A stretch of DNA of 64,000 nucleotides from the NCBI RefSeq assembly GCF_020520425.1, contig NC_079487.1, positions 86,805,141 through 86,869,140 on the forward strand. The letters are read 5' to 3'. Positions 11,226 through 22,897 of this stretch are shown here, piece after piece; position 1 is the first letter of the stretch, and each line of letters opens with the position of its first letter. The DNA is from Spinacia oleracea. Taxonomy: Eukaryota > Streptophyta > Magnoliopsida > Caryophyllales > Amaranthaceae. Under the pieces are notes generated by a model. It searched no databases. It was not told where the DNA came from and saw only the letters and a program-made list of their open reading frames with translations. The position numbers were made by a program, and so were the translations under genes.

Positions 11226-12577
11226 TGAAGGAAATAATGCCCTTGGTCCAAGTATGCATTCAATGATAAGTCTAATATATGCGGTTCAGTATTAATTAAC
11301 AAGTTAATAATTCAGTGAGATCAAGTGAACTGAATGCCTAGCTAGAGGCCGCTTCAGTTCAAGTGGAATTAATGATATTAATCCACAGCTTACTCTTGAC
11401 TGAACCCGTAGGGTCACACAAATAGTACGTAAACGGATCAAGTATTTAATAGCATTAAATACTCCATCTATGGATATTCGGAATCGACGGATCTTGGTTT
11501 CAGTGGGAGCTGAGATCGTCACAGGCAAGAAATGAATACTCCGGAAACAATGATATTGCCGGAAACGGAAATATGGATCGTATCGGAAATATAAATATTA
11601 TCCAAGTCGTAGATGTTGCCGGAAACGGAAACATGGTACGTATCGGGAAATATTATCGGAAATAGAAATATTGCCGGAATCGGAAATATTGCCGGAAACG
11701 GAAATATTGTCTGAATCGGAAATATTATCGGAATCGGAAAATAATTCCGGAAACGGAAATATTAAATATTTGTTCGAAACGGAAATTAATTCCGGAATCG
11801 GAAATGTTAAATATTGTTCGTATCGGAAATGAATTCCGGAATCGGAAAATTAATCGGAAGCGCGTCGTACGAATTAGCATCGGACGAGCGCACGAAGCCA
11901 AGCCCACGTCCAGCAAGGGAAACGCGCGCCACAACACGCCAGCCCAAGGCTGCGCCAGGCCCACCGCTCGCCCAAGGCTGCGGCAGTCGTGGGCTGCGAT
12001 GCTCGGGCTGTGCGCGCGCGCGCATGGCGCCTCTCGTGGGCTGCTGTGCGTGCGTAGGTGTTTGTGTTCGCATTCGAAACCTAAAACGTACAGGATTCGT
12101 TTAATGATTAAATTCCTAATTCTATTTGATAAATTAATTAAATAAGAGTTTCATTAAGATTCTAATTTAATTAATTCGTATCCTAATAGGATTCCAATTC
12201 TCTTTCCATACCCCTATAAATATGTGGCCTGGGTTCACAATTTATAACAAGTTTTCAAGTATTCAAAGTGAGTTTTTTGAGAGAAAAATTCAGACACATT
12301 CCTTGCTCAAAAGTGCCGAAATCTTTAGTACCTTAAGGGCGATTCTAGTTGGTCAATCTTAAGGCGGATCCGGACGTGCTGTGGACTATCTACGGAGGGA
12401 CGACACTTGGAGTCCTAAAGACTTGTTCTTGTTCGGTTCGGGCGCAGCTAGGGAAGGCACGCAACAAAGAGTATGCATCTAAACTATGCTATATGATTAT
12501 GTGTAAATAATATGTATTCCTGGCTAAATGGTTTTTCCGCATGATTTATGAATTGTCATATGAATCATAACCTAACA
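11226..12577 (+). repeat. 5' LTR of the copia element
   Basis: 1352 bp, from TGAAGGAAAT to CCTAACA. The U3 part (about 11530-11860) is an irregular array of CGGAAA-type words separated by AT-rich spacers. A GC-rich patch follows at about 11860-12060. A TATA box (CTATAAATAT) is at 12214-12223, about 200 bp after the GC-rich patch, giving a likely RNA start near 12245-12255. Compared with the 3' LTR it lacks two short segments in the GC-rich patch. The promoter should drive the element's genomic RNA; the start site is inferred. Confidence 0.92.
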
Positions 12578-12590
12578 GTGGTATCAGAGC
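12578..12590 (+). other. Copia primer-binding site
   Basis: TGGTATCAGAGC, one base after the 5' LTR end, is the standard plant copia site complementary to the 3' end of initiator tRNA-Met. Confidence 0.9.
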
Positions 12591-13327
12591 CTCTTATTAT
12601 TTTCATAATCTAAATTGCATGAACATGGTTAAATATTACAAATTTGCAAGAATTAAAAGGGGTGATTAATTTTCGTAATTGTTAATTAATTGCAAATTGC
12701 GTTTATTTAATTATACGTACGCAGTTTTTCGGCAGTTTCTTCGTTACTCATCCAAATCGAGTGATTTTTGTGTCAATTCCGCATGTAAAAGGCATTCTAA
12801 AATTTCAGCTGAACCCAGAATTCTCAAATTCGAAGCCTAACTATGACTTTTCGAAGGTTTTAGTTTTTCGAATGCAAAATTTCGTAAATTTAAGATGTTA
12901 AATTAAATATTTGCGATTCTTAAATCTTGAATTTTTGATTGACCTACTGTATATGTTTAACAAGTTTGAATGCCTAGCCTTGTTAATTATGCAATCTAAT
13001 TTGTAATTATGATTAATTTGTTGAAAATTAGAATAATTTAGAATTAATTTGATTTTCATAATTAATTATAATTTAATTAGATACCTATGATTAAAAACCA
13101 CCATAAAAATTGTAAATTTATGATAAATTTTAAATTTTTATGACCTAGGCTTGAATCCATGATAATCGGAAATCAATTGAATAATAAATTTTTGATTTTT
13201 CGCCCTAAAATTATGAAATTAATATTAATTTATTAATTTGTCATATAAATTTTAAATTTTATGCGATTCGTTCATATAACTTGCACGCACAAAGCAATGG
13301 ACGCTATGTGTTACCCTTAAGGGGTGT
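12591..13327 (+). other. Copia internal leader, AT-rich, no recognisable coding
   Basis: Untranslated DNA between the primer-binding site and the GC-rich block. It is rich in AATTT/AAATT words and shows no gag motif in any frame. Confidence 0.6.
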
Positions 13328-13860
13328 TGTATAGTGCGAGCATGCGACGACGAGCAAGGGAGCTCGTCGCCCGTGCGGCACGTATGCAATGAGCAAGGGC
13401 ATGGTGCACGAGCACAAGGCAGCAGCCCTGCCTTGTGTCGTGGGCTACGAGCAATGGACGAATGGGCATGGGCGAAGGCAAGGCACGGCAGTCGCGTGTG
13501 GGCAGCAAGCGAGCTGCGCCACAACGCGCACTGCCTAGCGCAAGCGCGCGCAGCCTCGCGCGCAGCGAGCGCAAGCTCGCGTGCCACGAGTGCTGCGCCC
13601 AGCGTCGATTCCGCGCACAGCAAGCGCTGGCGAGCGCGCACATCGAGCGCTGGCGAGCGCGCACAGCGAGCGATGGCTCGCGTGCATCGAGCGCTGGCAC
13701 GCGCGCAGCGAGCACCAGCTCGCGTGATGGCTTGCGAAGGAAAGCAGCAGCAGCTATGCGACGCAGCGCATGGGCTGCGCGTACATGGCCAGCGATGGCT
13801 GTGTGCGTGTGGCCCATGGGCGTGCGATGCGTAGGGTGTTTGCGTTGCGATTAGATCGTT
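13328..13860 (+). repeat. GC-rich, GCG/GAGC-repetitive island inside the copia element
   Basis: About 530 bp of very GC-rich DNA with overlapping imperfect repeats of words such as GCGAGCGC, AGCGAGCG and CTCGCGTG, between AT-rich flanks. Several frames on both strands are open over 100 codons and read as Ala/Arg/Ser-rich protein. This is expected from stop-poor GC-rich sequence, so I do not call genes here. A smaller patch of similar composition is in the LTRs (about 11860-12060 and 20720-20960). Confidence 0.7.
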
Positions 13861-16259
13861 TTGAAATTTTAATTTGAAATTTTCAGTTTACGTAATTTTA
13901 ATTAATTTTAAAATTAATAATTTAAATTATTTTCTTGGATTTTAATTTTGAATATTGTAATTATAATAAATTTTATTTATTCTAATTATTTTACTAAAAT
14001 TAAAATCATGAATTAATTTAAATACGACTGAAATTAAATTAAACTTTTTGGATTCAATTATAAATTTATATGAGCTTTAAATTTTAATTAAATTTGTATG
14101 TTTCCGATTAGACTAGAAATACATTTTTATGTTTAAAATTAGTAAAGCATATGAATTTATTGGTTTAAGTGGGAGCCCTTTTTAGTCATAAACTCTTGAT
14201 TAGGTCTACAAATCCTTAAGGTTAAAACAACTTGATTAGAATTAATAAGGACTGAATAATTTGTAGATTATTGGTGCCCTTGATTAATTGCTGCAAATGT
14301 TTATGTGATGCATAATGTGTTTTACTAACCAGCTATGTGGGCCATTCATGATAATGAATGGGTGAATGGTATATATATATTGTATATGTACTGTTTTGCA
14401 GGTTATGAAGTGACTCGTATGGCCCAAATAGGATACAAAATATGGTCTGCGTACCATTAATTTGAATGTAATTGGTCTAAAGTACCAAAGTTGTTTTTCA
14501 ATTCAAATATGGTCTGCGTACCATCAAATAGTTGTAATTAGTTTTAATTATAGCTTATCCTATTTGAAGAAAATGGTGCCTCCCACGGAGATTTTCAAGA
14601 CGGACTTTGAAGTTAAAGCTTCAAGATGAAGTCGGGCCATACTAGATCACATTTATCTTATGCATGCTTTAAGTTATTTATTGCTTTAAATATGTCTTAA
14701 AATGCATGAGATCAAAAGCTTAATTATGTTGCATGATTAAGGATTTTAGTTCACTTAAAATCTAACCAACATAGTAAGAGCCTTAAGTTCCAAACTTAAA
14801 AAATTGAGTTAAAAGGTGCCATGCCAAAATATACACTTGCTTGGATATCCTTTACATCAATCTAGTAATAGTTTTCGCTCAGCGAGGTGTTACTTATTGG
14901 TCCTAAAGGGGCAAGGTACACAAATAATTGTGAGTACATGTTAGTTTTGGTGAAACTCAACGATATAAGTAAGGAGTCCTTTTATGTCGTGGCAAAATCG
15001 ATAGGTTTACCTAATAAGTTCTTAGACGTACCTATCAACCAAGAGTAGTTTCTAGACTATTAGCAAAAGGCTTTTGCTTACCTAAAATGTTTTAGGATTA
15101 AGTCGACAAACTGTGCTTAGTTCTTCAATGATTTTAGGATCTTGGAATCATTTTATTCACACCTGCCGGAACCATAAAATCGAATAAAATGCTAATAACT
15201 TGTTTGAATTGCATGGTTGCTTTAATTTCAAGTTATTATTCATGATAAATGTTTAGACTTTGCATGCTTCAATGTATGTTTTAATTATTGTTTATAATTA
15301 AATATCTTGCACTGCAATAAATCCTTTTAGAAAGGTAAAAGTAAATTTCCTCGATTGGTAGTGAATCCAAGAACGATTCACGGAAAAGAGAGAAAGTGAG
15401 CAATTTAAAATGTACGTTTCTTATATCGACTTTTATGGTTGTTTTCGAATATCAAAATCGAATGGCAAACCAATTGGTGCTTGTGAATTCAAAATACAAT
15501 GTAGTTTTGAGATCATAAAGCATTGAGTTTAAACGCTCAGCCTTACCAATGGTTAACAACCTAATATCTTTGTCCATTTAATTCTCGAATGAGTCTAGTC
15601 CCTAGACATTCGAATAGATCGATACTTAGAGAACTTTAGAAGCTTCTGGTAAGATCATCTAGTTGAAACAAAATATTCAACATAAATTAAAATGGTAAAG
15701 AACCTTGTTGGTGACATTGGACATGTCTAACAAAGTATAAAAGTCAACACTAAAGAATTCAATTCTTAAGACTATAAGAAAGGGTACAAGAAATAGGAAA
15801 ACAAAGGAACATATGAAAGGAATTTACGATTCCGTTTCTACCTATAAGTTTATGTTTAAAGAGAAGTGACCTAGCAATCAAACTTCCTTGGTATCATATA
15901 CCGCTTGAGGTTCTTACTTCGGTAATAACTCAAACAATGGAAGCTAGGATACACTAATGACCTACAAGTGGGAAATGAAGCATGGCAATGCTACATTAGT
16001 TGTAGGGTCATCTAGTTTGTTTTAAGTCCTTTCAAAGGCTGGAACTTAATGGCTATTTTGTTCCATAATCAGCATACCTAAATTTCTGCTTCAAACACAG
16101 AAAGACTCACATTCAGAAGAACGAAAACAATGCTTGTTTGTTTGTTTATTTGAATAAAATGGTCATTTACGGTTTGAGTCAATATGCTTGATTAAAACAA
16201 ACAACTCTTTAAATAAAAACTTTACTAGGTTCAAATCAAACCCTTGATTTGAGTTCCAT
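13861..16259 (+). other. Copia internal region without intact gag
   Basis: AT-rich DNA. The word TATGGTCTGCGTACCAT occurs twice (about 14441 and 14509). I see no open gag frame. From about 15300 the base composition resembles decayed coding sequence, but I cannot align it to a named domain. Confidence 0.5.
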
Positions 16260-16560
16260 TAATCTTTGGCATTGTTGCTTAGACCATATCAACAAGTTAA
16301 CATTGACAAGCTCTATTTTAATGGACTTTTGGTGATTTCTAGATCAACTTAAGACAAGCTAGTCTTACTTGTTGAAAGTAACAAAGAATATGAACTATTG
16401 TTAGAACGCCTAGACGATAGAGTTCAAAGCTAAAGAAAGGTTTTATGACTTTATTATTTCACATGGATTTGAGTGAATATAGGTTTATTTACTCAAATGT
16501 GATATAAGTTGAATCTGTTTGGCTAGTTCAAAGATTCAAAAGTATAAAATCCACTTGGCA
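16260..16560 (+). pseudogene. Copia GAG-pre-integrase and integrase relic
   Basis: Near 16268 a short frame reads WHCCLDHINK, matching the copia pre-integrase consensus (LWHxRLGHIN). About 170 bp further on, fragments reading YRFIYSNVI correspond to the integrase stretch normally written YGYVYLLK. Stops and indels separate the pieces, so no protein can be made. Position and order fit copia (integrase before RT). Confidence 0.55.
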
Positions 16561-17544
16561 AGAAATCATAAAGATCTAGGTTAGATCATGTTGATGATTA
16601 CTTGAGACCAAATATGATCATCAATGATTGTGTGTTGTAATTTCACAATCTAGGTCCATAAGATATGGCATATCTTAGTTGGAATAATCTAAGTCAATTA
16701 GTACTTGATTCGATCAATGATGAATCATAAAGACTTTTCCTATAATTTCTAAAACAAAATGCTCAACTACCACCAAACTAAACCAAATTTGTCAAAGCTA
16801 TTGAAAAGTAATTTCAGGATATCTTTTCAAATATATATATCTAAAGAGTTGCTAAACTCAGTGGGAGCTTAGTGTTTGTTATTCAACAAACTAAGGCCCA
16901 AGTCTAAGATATATGTTTTATTGTGATTTATTCAAATGAGACACAAGGGTATTGTTTCTACCACGAATTTTTGAGAACATAATGTTTGTTTGCTCGAAAT
17001 AATGTCCTTTTGGAGATTCGTTTCCAAAATGACAAGTGGGAGAAAAAGACCTCGAAAGTCTTCGAGGAGAACAACAAACATAAACGGACATTCCGGAGGC
17101 TTTTCGAAGTGCTTCAGAAAATCCGAACTTATTCTGTAAGGACTTTACAAGTGGCTTTAAAGAATAGACATCTCTTAGAAGACTTTACAAGTGCTTCAAG
17201 GAGAACACAATATTCAAAGGACTTTTAAGTGGCTATTGATATTCTATTGTTTGATGTTCTATACCCAAGTAGGCATAGAATTCAAGTCACTGAAACTATG
17301 AGATTCTTCTATTAGATAGTGATGAAACATAGAGATCAGGTCAATGAAACTATGAGATTCTTCTATTAAATAGTGAAGAAACCTACAACTTGCAGTCAAA
17401 CTATTATCATGTAGATTAATGAGTTTGTGACCTGTAAGAAAGCTATGACGAAACCCAGATTCCCTAAAATGGTTAGAGGCCATATATAGACTCAAATGTT
17501 TTAAATGGTTAGAGGCCATAAAACATACTCAAATGTTTTGATGA
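16561..17544 (+). other. Decayed copia integrase-RT linker
   Basis: No readable domain. Near 16986-17228 a short open frame of 80 codons has no recognisable motif. The near-repeated strings GAAACTATGAGATTCTTC (about 17291 and 17346) and GGTTAGAGGCCATA (about 17472 and 17507) indicate small local duplications. Confidence 0.4.
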
Positions 17545-17810
17545 CAAAATTGAAATTTTGTTGATTTGCAAGAATAGGTTAACACCTGTTGGTTGCAAAT
17601 TTGTTTTAAGGATAAAAACCATCAAACATAGAATTGTGTTCACACACAAAGCTAGATTAGTTGCTAAAGGTTACAAGAAAATTCATGGCATGGATTGTGT
17701 TGAAACCTCATGCATAATCATAATGCTCAAGTCTATAAATCAAGCAATGATTGCATATTGGTACATATGGCAATTGGATGACAAAACAATTCCTCAATAA
17801 AATGTTGAAA
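17545..17810 (+). pseudogene. Copia reverse transcriptase relic
   Basis: A single open stretch of about 80 codons matches the N-terminal part of copia RT. VGCKFVLRIKT is followed by HKARLVAKGYKKIHGMD, then MLKSINQAMIAYWYIWQLDDK. These equal the conserved KARLVAKGY, MLKSIR and WQMDVKTA blocks. The usual FSPVA motif is corrupted, and the catalytic YVDD region is not recognisable further on. The relic establishes the copia superfamily and + orientation. Confidence 0.8.
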
Positions 17811-18837
17811 TAAACTATGTACATGGTATGTCATAGGATTTGTGGATCCAAATAAATGCTTGAAAAAGAAAGCTAGCTTATGAAATCTAAGTACAGATTT
17901 AAGCAAGCAATTGGGAATTGGAACTGTATTTTAAGTGAAGCTAATAAGCATTTTAGTTTCATAAAATATACATGATTCTTATAGATGTATAAGAAGTTTA
18001 GTGGGAGTACATAAAACTTAATTGGTCCTATGTGTATCACACACATATCTCTCTATTGTGAAATAACATTCAAATGCTAATGACTTAGATTAGAAATTAT
18101 TCATCAATAATGGACCAAGGCGAAACTTAGTACATACTGGGTATTAAGATCTATTTACAAAGATCTTATGATATTGTTTTGGATTAAGTAAATGGCATTT
18201 ACTAAATCAAACACGAAATACTCCATTGGAGATATTCGTCCCATGTGAATAAATCTAAGTAAAAGAATGTTTGAACTATGTATAAGCATTTACTAAGTTA
18301 AAACATCAAAGGATCTAAGTGAGATTCTTAACCTATATTATATGTCAAAGAATTTAGCTGGATTCAGTATCTACTGAAATTGAATGAGCTAAAGTTACAT
18401 GAATAGAATTCAATTGGGAATTATTCTGCAAAAGAATTTATCATGTATGATATAATATGAGGATCGCCAAAAATGTATCGTATGACTTTAGGCATGACGA
18501 ACATACACCAATCTCTATTGATCTAAGTAAAAGATCAAGAACACTTATGGTACTTGAAAAGGTACATAGGAATAGTTCTTGATTCAAGGAAATAAAGATA
18601 TGCTAAATATTGATGCTTCACGCATAAACACTGGCAAAGGATCAAGCAAGACCCTTTGGAGTTAACCATTGACAAGAACGAGCTAAAGAGCATCGTGTTT
18701 CGAAATGGCAACATGGATTGGAGACCATGAGTTGTTGCGTGGGAAATTAAAATAATAATTTCTATGTTCTAAGATATAGTTGGAGAGTCTTCCACATATC
18801 TATGAACTGCTTGGATAGGTAAATCCAAACAAAGCAT
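17811..18837 (+). other. Degenerate remainder of copia RT
   Basis: No open frame. Scattered phrases look like decayed RT/connection sequence, but none is long enough to place with confidence. Confidence 0.4.
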
Positions 18838-18927
18838 CACTAGCAACCTATACAGTTGAAGTAAAAGTAATTATTGCCTAAGAAGCAATAAAACAGGGTT
18901 GTTTAAAGTTCTTCACTGAACTTGGGT
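18838..18927 (+). pseudogene. Copia RNase H relic
   Basis: One frame, broken by a stop, reads TVEVKVIIA, stop, EAIKQGCLKFFTELG. This parallels the conserved copia RNase H end (TxAEYxAxxEAxKExxWLRKFxxELG). It lies in the right order after the RT relic and upstream of the polypurine tract. Confidence 0.65.
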
Positions 18928-20079
18928 AGATCACCTATCTGTTGGCTTGATGGTTCTTCATTGAAAAATGCGTAGAACCACTCTTGAAGCAAGAAAAACG
19001 TCTGCTAACTTGATGGTTCTTCATTGCAAAATGCGTAAAACCACTAATGTAGCAAGAAAGACTAGATCACAAAATAAACATACTCAAAAGTTCTTATCAT
19101 CATATCTCGAAGAACATTCGATGAAAAGGATGTTAAGATTGGCAAAGCATGATAACTAAACCTATGCAACAAGTGAGAAGCAACACTCACGTTGTAGCAC
19201 TGGAAATCAAGCATAGCTTTGAATTCCATGAACTGTTTTAAAAGATGGGTTTGAGGCCCATGGTTGTAAAACAATGGGGTTGAACATTTATCATATATGA
19301 AATGTATTTTCATATTCCATTTAATCTTGGTTTAGTATTAAATGATGAGTCCCTTCAATTTGACGATATATTCAAGATAGACTGTCAGGACCAGTCCTGT
19401 GACTAAGAAATGTCTATCAAGTGAACTTGAATGTCAAAGGTTGAAAATGGTCCCTAGTCGGAGTTTTCTATAACATTGGACGCATAGAAAACGTTAGACG
19501 ATTAGAATGCAAGATGACTAGTAGTTCTGTTTCTTGAACTATGTGGACATGGCAATGTCATAATCATTTGCATAGATACTTACTTTGGGAAGACTAGTAT
19601 CGGACAAGACCTATGAAACTTTACTGTAAGAGATGAAAATCTGTCATAAGTAAATTTCATTAAAATTATTAGACACTAAATCCTCAATACCTGAGTGATT
19701 TGAGATTACTTGTTTGAGAACTGGTTGCTTTGACGTTGACCAACAGTCGCACCGTAAAAGGAGGCTATAAAGGCAACGCTCAGGTAATCACCTATCAAAC
19801 GAAGTCTAATCTCAAGATCGCAAGATTGGGATTGTCCTCCCATAAATCGGGATGAGATGCTTAAAAGTTGTACAAGGCCACTCGGAGAGCTAGAAACTGT
19901 GAAATGCATGGCCGTGCTCGGATGAATCATAGGCTATGATTATCTGTTTATTTGATCAGTTGAACTCTGAAACCGAGGAACACCTCTGGACATAATAAGG
20001 ATGACAACTCTTACCTTATGTTCAAGAGCAAGCATCGAGCGACAAAGGAATTAGGAAATGCACACTTGTCCCTAAGGAC
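18928..20079 (+). other. Copia 3' untranslated region
   Basis: No coding motif. A near-repeated phrase TTGATGGTTCTTCATTG occurs near 18949 and 19012, so there is a local duplication of about 63 bp. Confidence 0.4.
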
Positions 20080-20090
20080 AAGTGGGAGAC
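20080..20090 (+). other. Copia polypurine tract
   Basis: AAGTGGGAGAC directly abuts the 3' LTR start at 20091. Purine-rich and correctly placed to prime plus-strand DNA. Confidence 0.85.
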
Positions 20091-21476
20091 TGAAGGAAAT
20101 AATGCCCTTGGTCCAAGTATGCATTCAATGATAAGTCTAATATATGCGGTTCAGTATTAATTAACAAGTTAATAATTCAGTGAGATCAAGTGAGCTGAAT
20201 GCCTAGCTAGAGGCCGCTTCAGTTCAAGTGGAATTAATGATATTAATCCACAGCTTACTCTTGACTGAACCCGTAGGGTCACACAAATAGTACGTAAACG
20301 GATCAAGTATTTAATAGCATTAAATACTCCATCTATGGATATTCGGAATCGACGGATCTTGGTTTCAGTGGGAGCTGAGATCGTCACAGGCAAGAAATGA
20401 ATACTCCGGAAACGATGATATTGCCGGAAACGGAAATATGGATCGTATCGGAAATATAAATATTATCCAAGTCGTAGATGTTGCCGGAAACGGAAACATG
20501 GTACGTATCGGGAAATATTATCGGAAATAGAAATATTGCCGGAATCGGAAATATTGCCGGAAACGGAAATATTGTCTGAATCGGAAATATTATCGGAATC
20601 GGAAAATAATTCCGGAAACGGAAATATTAAATATTTGTTCGAAACGGAAATTAATTCCGGAATCGGAAATGTTAAATATTGTTCGTATCGGAAATGAATT
20701 CCGGAATCGGAAAATTAATCGGAAGCGCGTCGTACGAATTAGCATCGGACGAGCTTGCTAGACGAAGGCCCAGCACGAAGCCAGGCCCACGTCCAGCAAG
20801 GGAAACGCACGCCACAACATGCCAGCCCAAGGCTGCGCCAGGGCCACCGCAAGGCAGGCCCAGCGCGCGCCCAAGGCTGCGGCAGTCGTGGGCTGCGATG
20901 CTCGGGCTGTGCGCGCGCGCGCATGGCGCCCCTCTTGGGCTACTGTGCGTGCGTAGGTGTTTGTGTTCGCATACGAAACCTAAAACGTACAGGATTCGTT
21001 CAATGATTAAATTCCTAATTCTATTTGATAAATTAATTAAATAAGAGTTTCATTAAGATTCTAATTTAATTAATTCGTATCCTAATAGGATTCCAATTCT
21101 CTTTCCATACCCCTATAAATATGTGGCCTGGGTTCACAATTTATAACAAGTTTTCAAGTATTCAAAGTGAGTTTTTTGAGAGAAAAATTCAGACACATTC
21201 CTTGCTCAAAAGTGCCGAAATCTTTAGTACCTTAAGGGCGATTCTAGTTGGTCAATCTTAAGGCGGATCCGGACGTGCTGTGGACTATCTACGGAGGGAC
21301 GACACTTGGAGTCCTAAAGACTTGTTCTTGTTCGGTTCGGGCGCAGCTAGGGAAGGCACGCAACAAAGAGTATGCATCTAAACTATGCTATATGATTATG
21401 TGTAAATAATATGTATTCCTGGCTAAATGGTTTTTCCGCATGATTTATGAATTGTCATATGAATCATAACCTAACA
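20091..21476 (+). repeat. 3' LTR of the copia element
   Basis: 1386 bp, same ends as the 5' LTR. By eye about a dozen substitutions separate the two over roughly 1.35 kb. The length difference comes from two insertions in the GC-rich patch (near 20755-20775 and 20845-20870). The TATA box is at about 21114-21123. It is followed by the second CATAT duplication and then Tat integrase sequence. Confidence 0.92.
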
Positions 21477-21481
21477 CATAT

Positions 21482-21953
21482 GCCCTTTGGGGGTATAGAA
21501 TTTTCTATTCGAACTCCAACAGGGACTACTCCGTATTCTCTAGTATATGGAATGGAACCTGTCCTTCCTGTGGAAATCGAAATTCAATCACTCCGGGTTA
21601 TGAATGAAAGCGAGGTATCCGAAGATCAATGGTTCAAGGTTCGGTACGACGAACTGGCCCTAGCAGACGAACGAATGTTGGAGGCCCTAAACAACATCCA
21701 ACTTTATCAACGACGTATCGCGCGAGCTTTCAATAAAAGAGTGCGAGATAGGGGCATTCGAGAAGGAGATTTGGTCTTGAAAGAGAATCGGGCTCCAATA
21801 CATGATCCTCGTGGGATATTTAAGCCTAACTGGTCAGGCCCATTTCTGGTCAAACACATCACCTCAGCAGGGGCAGTGAAACTGGTCGATCTTAACGGCG
21901 ACGAATTCCTCCATTTTACCAACCTTGACCAGCTTAAGAAATATTACGTCTAG
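21482..21953 (+). pseudogene. Tat integrase C-terminal region
   Basis: Continues the integrase after the copia element. Relative to the left half, the frame shifts by one base near 21500. The downstream frame reads IRTPTGTTPYSLVYGMEPVLP, the common Ty3 integrase GPY/F-proximal motif. A DRGIREGDLVL segment and NWSGPFLV (the GPF/Y module) follow, ending QLKKYYV with stop at 21951-21953. The C-terminal module normally binds DNA or chromatin. The frameshift means the integrase was already dead, or the shift arose after the insertion. Confidence 0.85.
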
Positions 21954-22897
21954 TATTTTGATGATCGTATGATCCATGATGTATCCTAGTATGAGTAAGA
22001 TAGCTTTCAGATATATTAGTTAGAAAAGCAAGCCTCGTAATATCCTGAACTACGCTTTGACCTGATTCCCTTATCATGGGATACGTAGGCAATCCACATG
22101 GATTCGGTCAAAAATAAAGGTGAAATCCATTACATATTCACTTATCTTTTTTTTTAAGCTGAAAAGGCACTGGCCCAGCCATTGGAGAGAAGGCCAATGC
22201 GTTAGTCAAGGGGCAATTAGCTCACCTGATGTATGCCACTTAACTCTCAAGATCCGTTAGGCCAAAAAAAAGAAGGGCATAAAAGGAGAGTAATAGAAAA
22301 GAAATGAGAGAAAAAGGCCTAAGCAATAAATGGATCGTAAGAAAAGAATAGAGAGAAGCCCAAAAAAAAAAAAAAAAAAAAAAAAGAACGTGATGTATTG
22401 TATATGTACGTCAGTACGTACATGTATACATATATATATATATACGTATATATGTATATTTCTAAATTTTACCATCACAAGATATTCAAAACTTACCATG
22501 TGAAATCTTTATAAGTCCCTTGCATTACTAGAGTAATTTAGTGTCATCATTTGCGTGAATACTTTGTTTTGCATCCATGGTCATAAGTGCATGTTTGGCC
22601 TTATCATGTGAGGATTCAATCTCGGAAACTAACAAGTCACTATGGTCTTAATTAAATCGTGCAATGCAGATTTTTTTTTAGAACGAAAAACATTCTTAAT
22701 GGCTTCATTTTATTTCATCGAATTCCCGCATTACATTGATTCTTCTTTTTTTTAAATTACCTTAAGCCTAATACTTAAACACACTACAAAGCTTGCTAGG
22801 GCAGTCCCTAAACAAGTATTACATCCATAGGAAATACAATTTCAAAATAAGAAAATAAATAAACAAACAACCATTAGGAAGCCATTTTTTCTTATCA
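21954..22897 (+). other. Tat spacer between integrase and antisense ORF
   Basis: Non-coding. It has a further TACGTAGGCAA motif at about 22082, an A run at about 22361-22385, and a (TA)n/TATG microsatellite at about 22428-22460. On the minus strand it is the 3' flank of the DUF7745-like gene. Confidence 0.5.

Larger units (their letters stand above)
11226..21476 (+). mobile_element. Ty1/copia-type LTR retrotransposon, complete ends, decayed coding region
   Basis: 10,251 bp with two near-identical LTRs (11226-12577 and 20091-21476), flanked by CATAT duplications (11221-11225 and 21477-21481). A primer-binding site matching initiator tRNA-Met (TGGTATCAGAGC) directly follows the 5' LTR, and a polypurine tract (AAGTGGGAGA) precedes the 3' LTR. 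Internal DNA keeps only broken copia pol relics in the order GAG-pre-integrase, integrase, RT, RNase H. The LTRs start TG and end CA. LTR identity by eye is about 99 percent apart from two small indels, so insertion is recent. Since its pol is unreadable, it probably moved using proteins supplied by a related element. Confidence 0.93.

Noticed and set aside
11304-11528. 74-codon minus ORF repeated at 20169-20393
   Set aside because: Shared only because it lies in both copia LTRs. No domain and no minus-strand signals.
13252-13854. Several overlapping ORFs of 120-166 codons on both strands in the GC-rich copia block
   Set aside because: They arise from low stop-codon density in GCG/GAGC repeats. 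Ala/Arg/Ser-rich, no domain, and both strands are equally open.
16986-17228. 80-codon basic ORF in the copia interior
   Set aside because: It lies where copia integrase/RT should be but matches no domain. Likely a chance frame in decayed pol.
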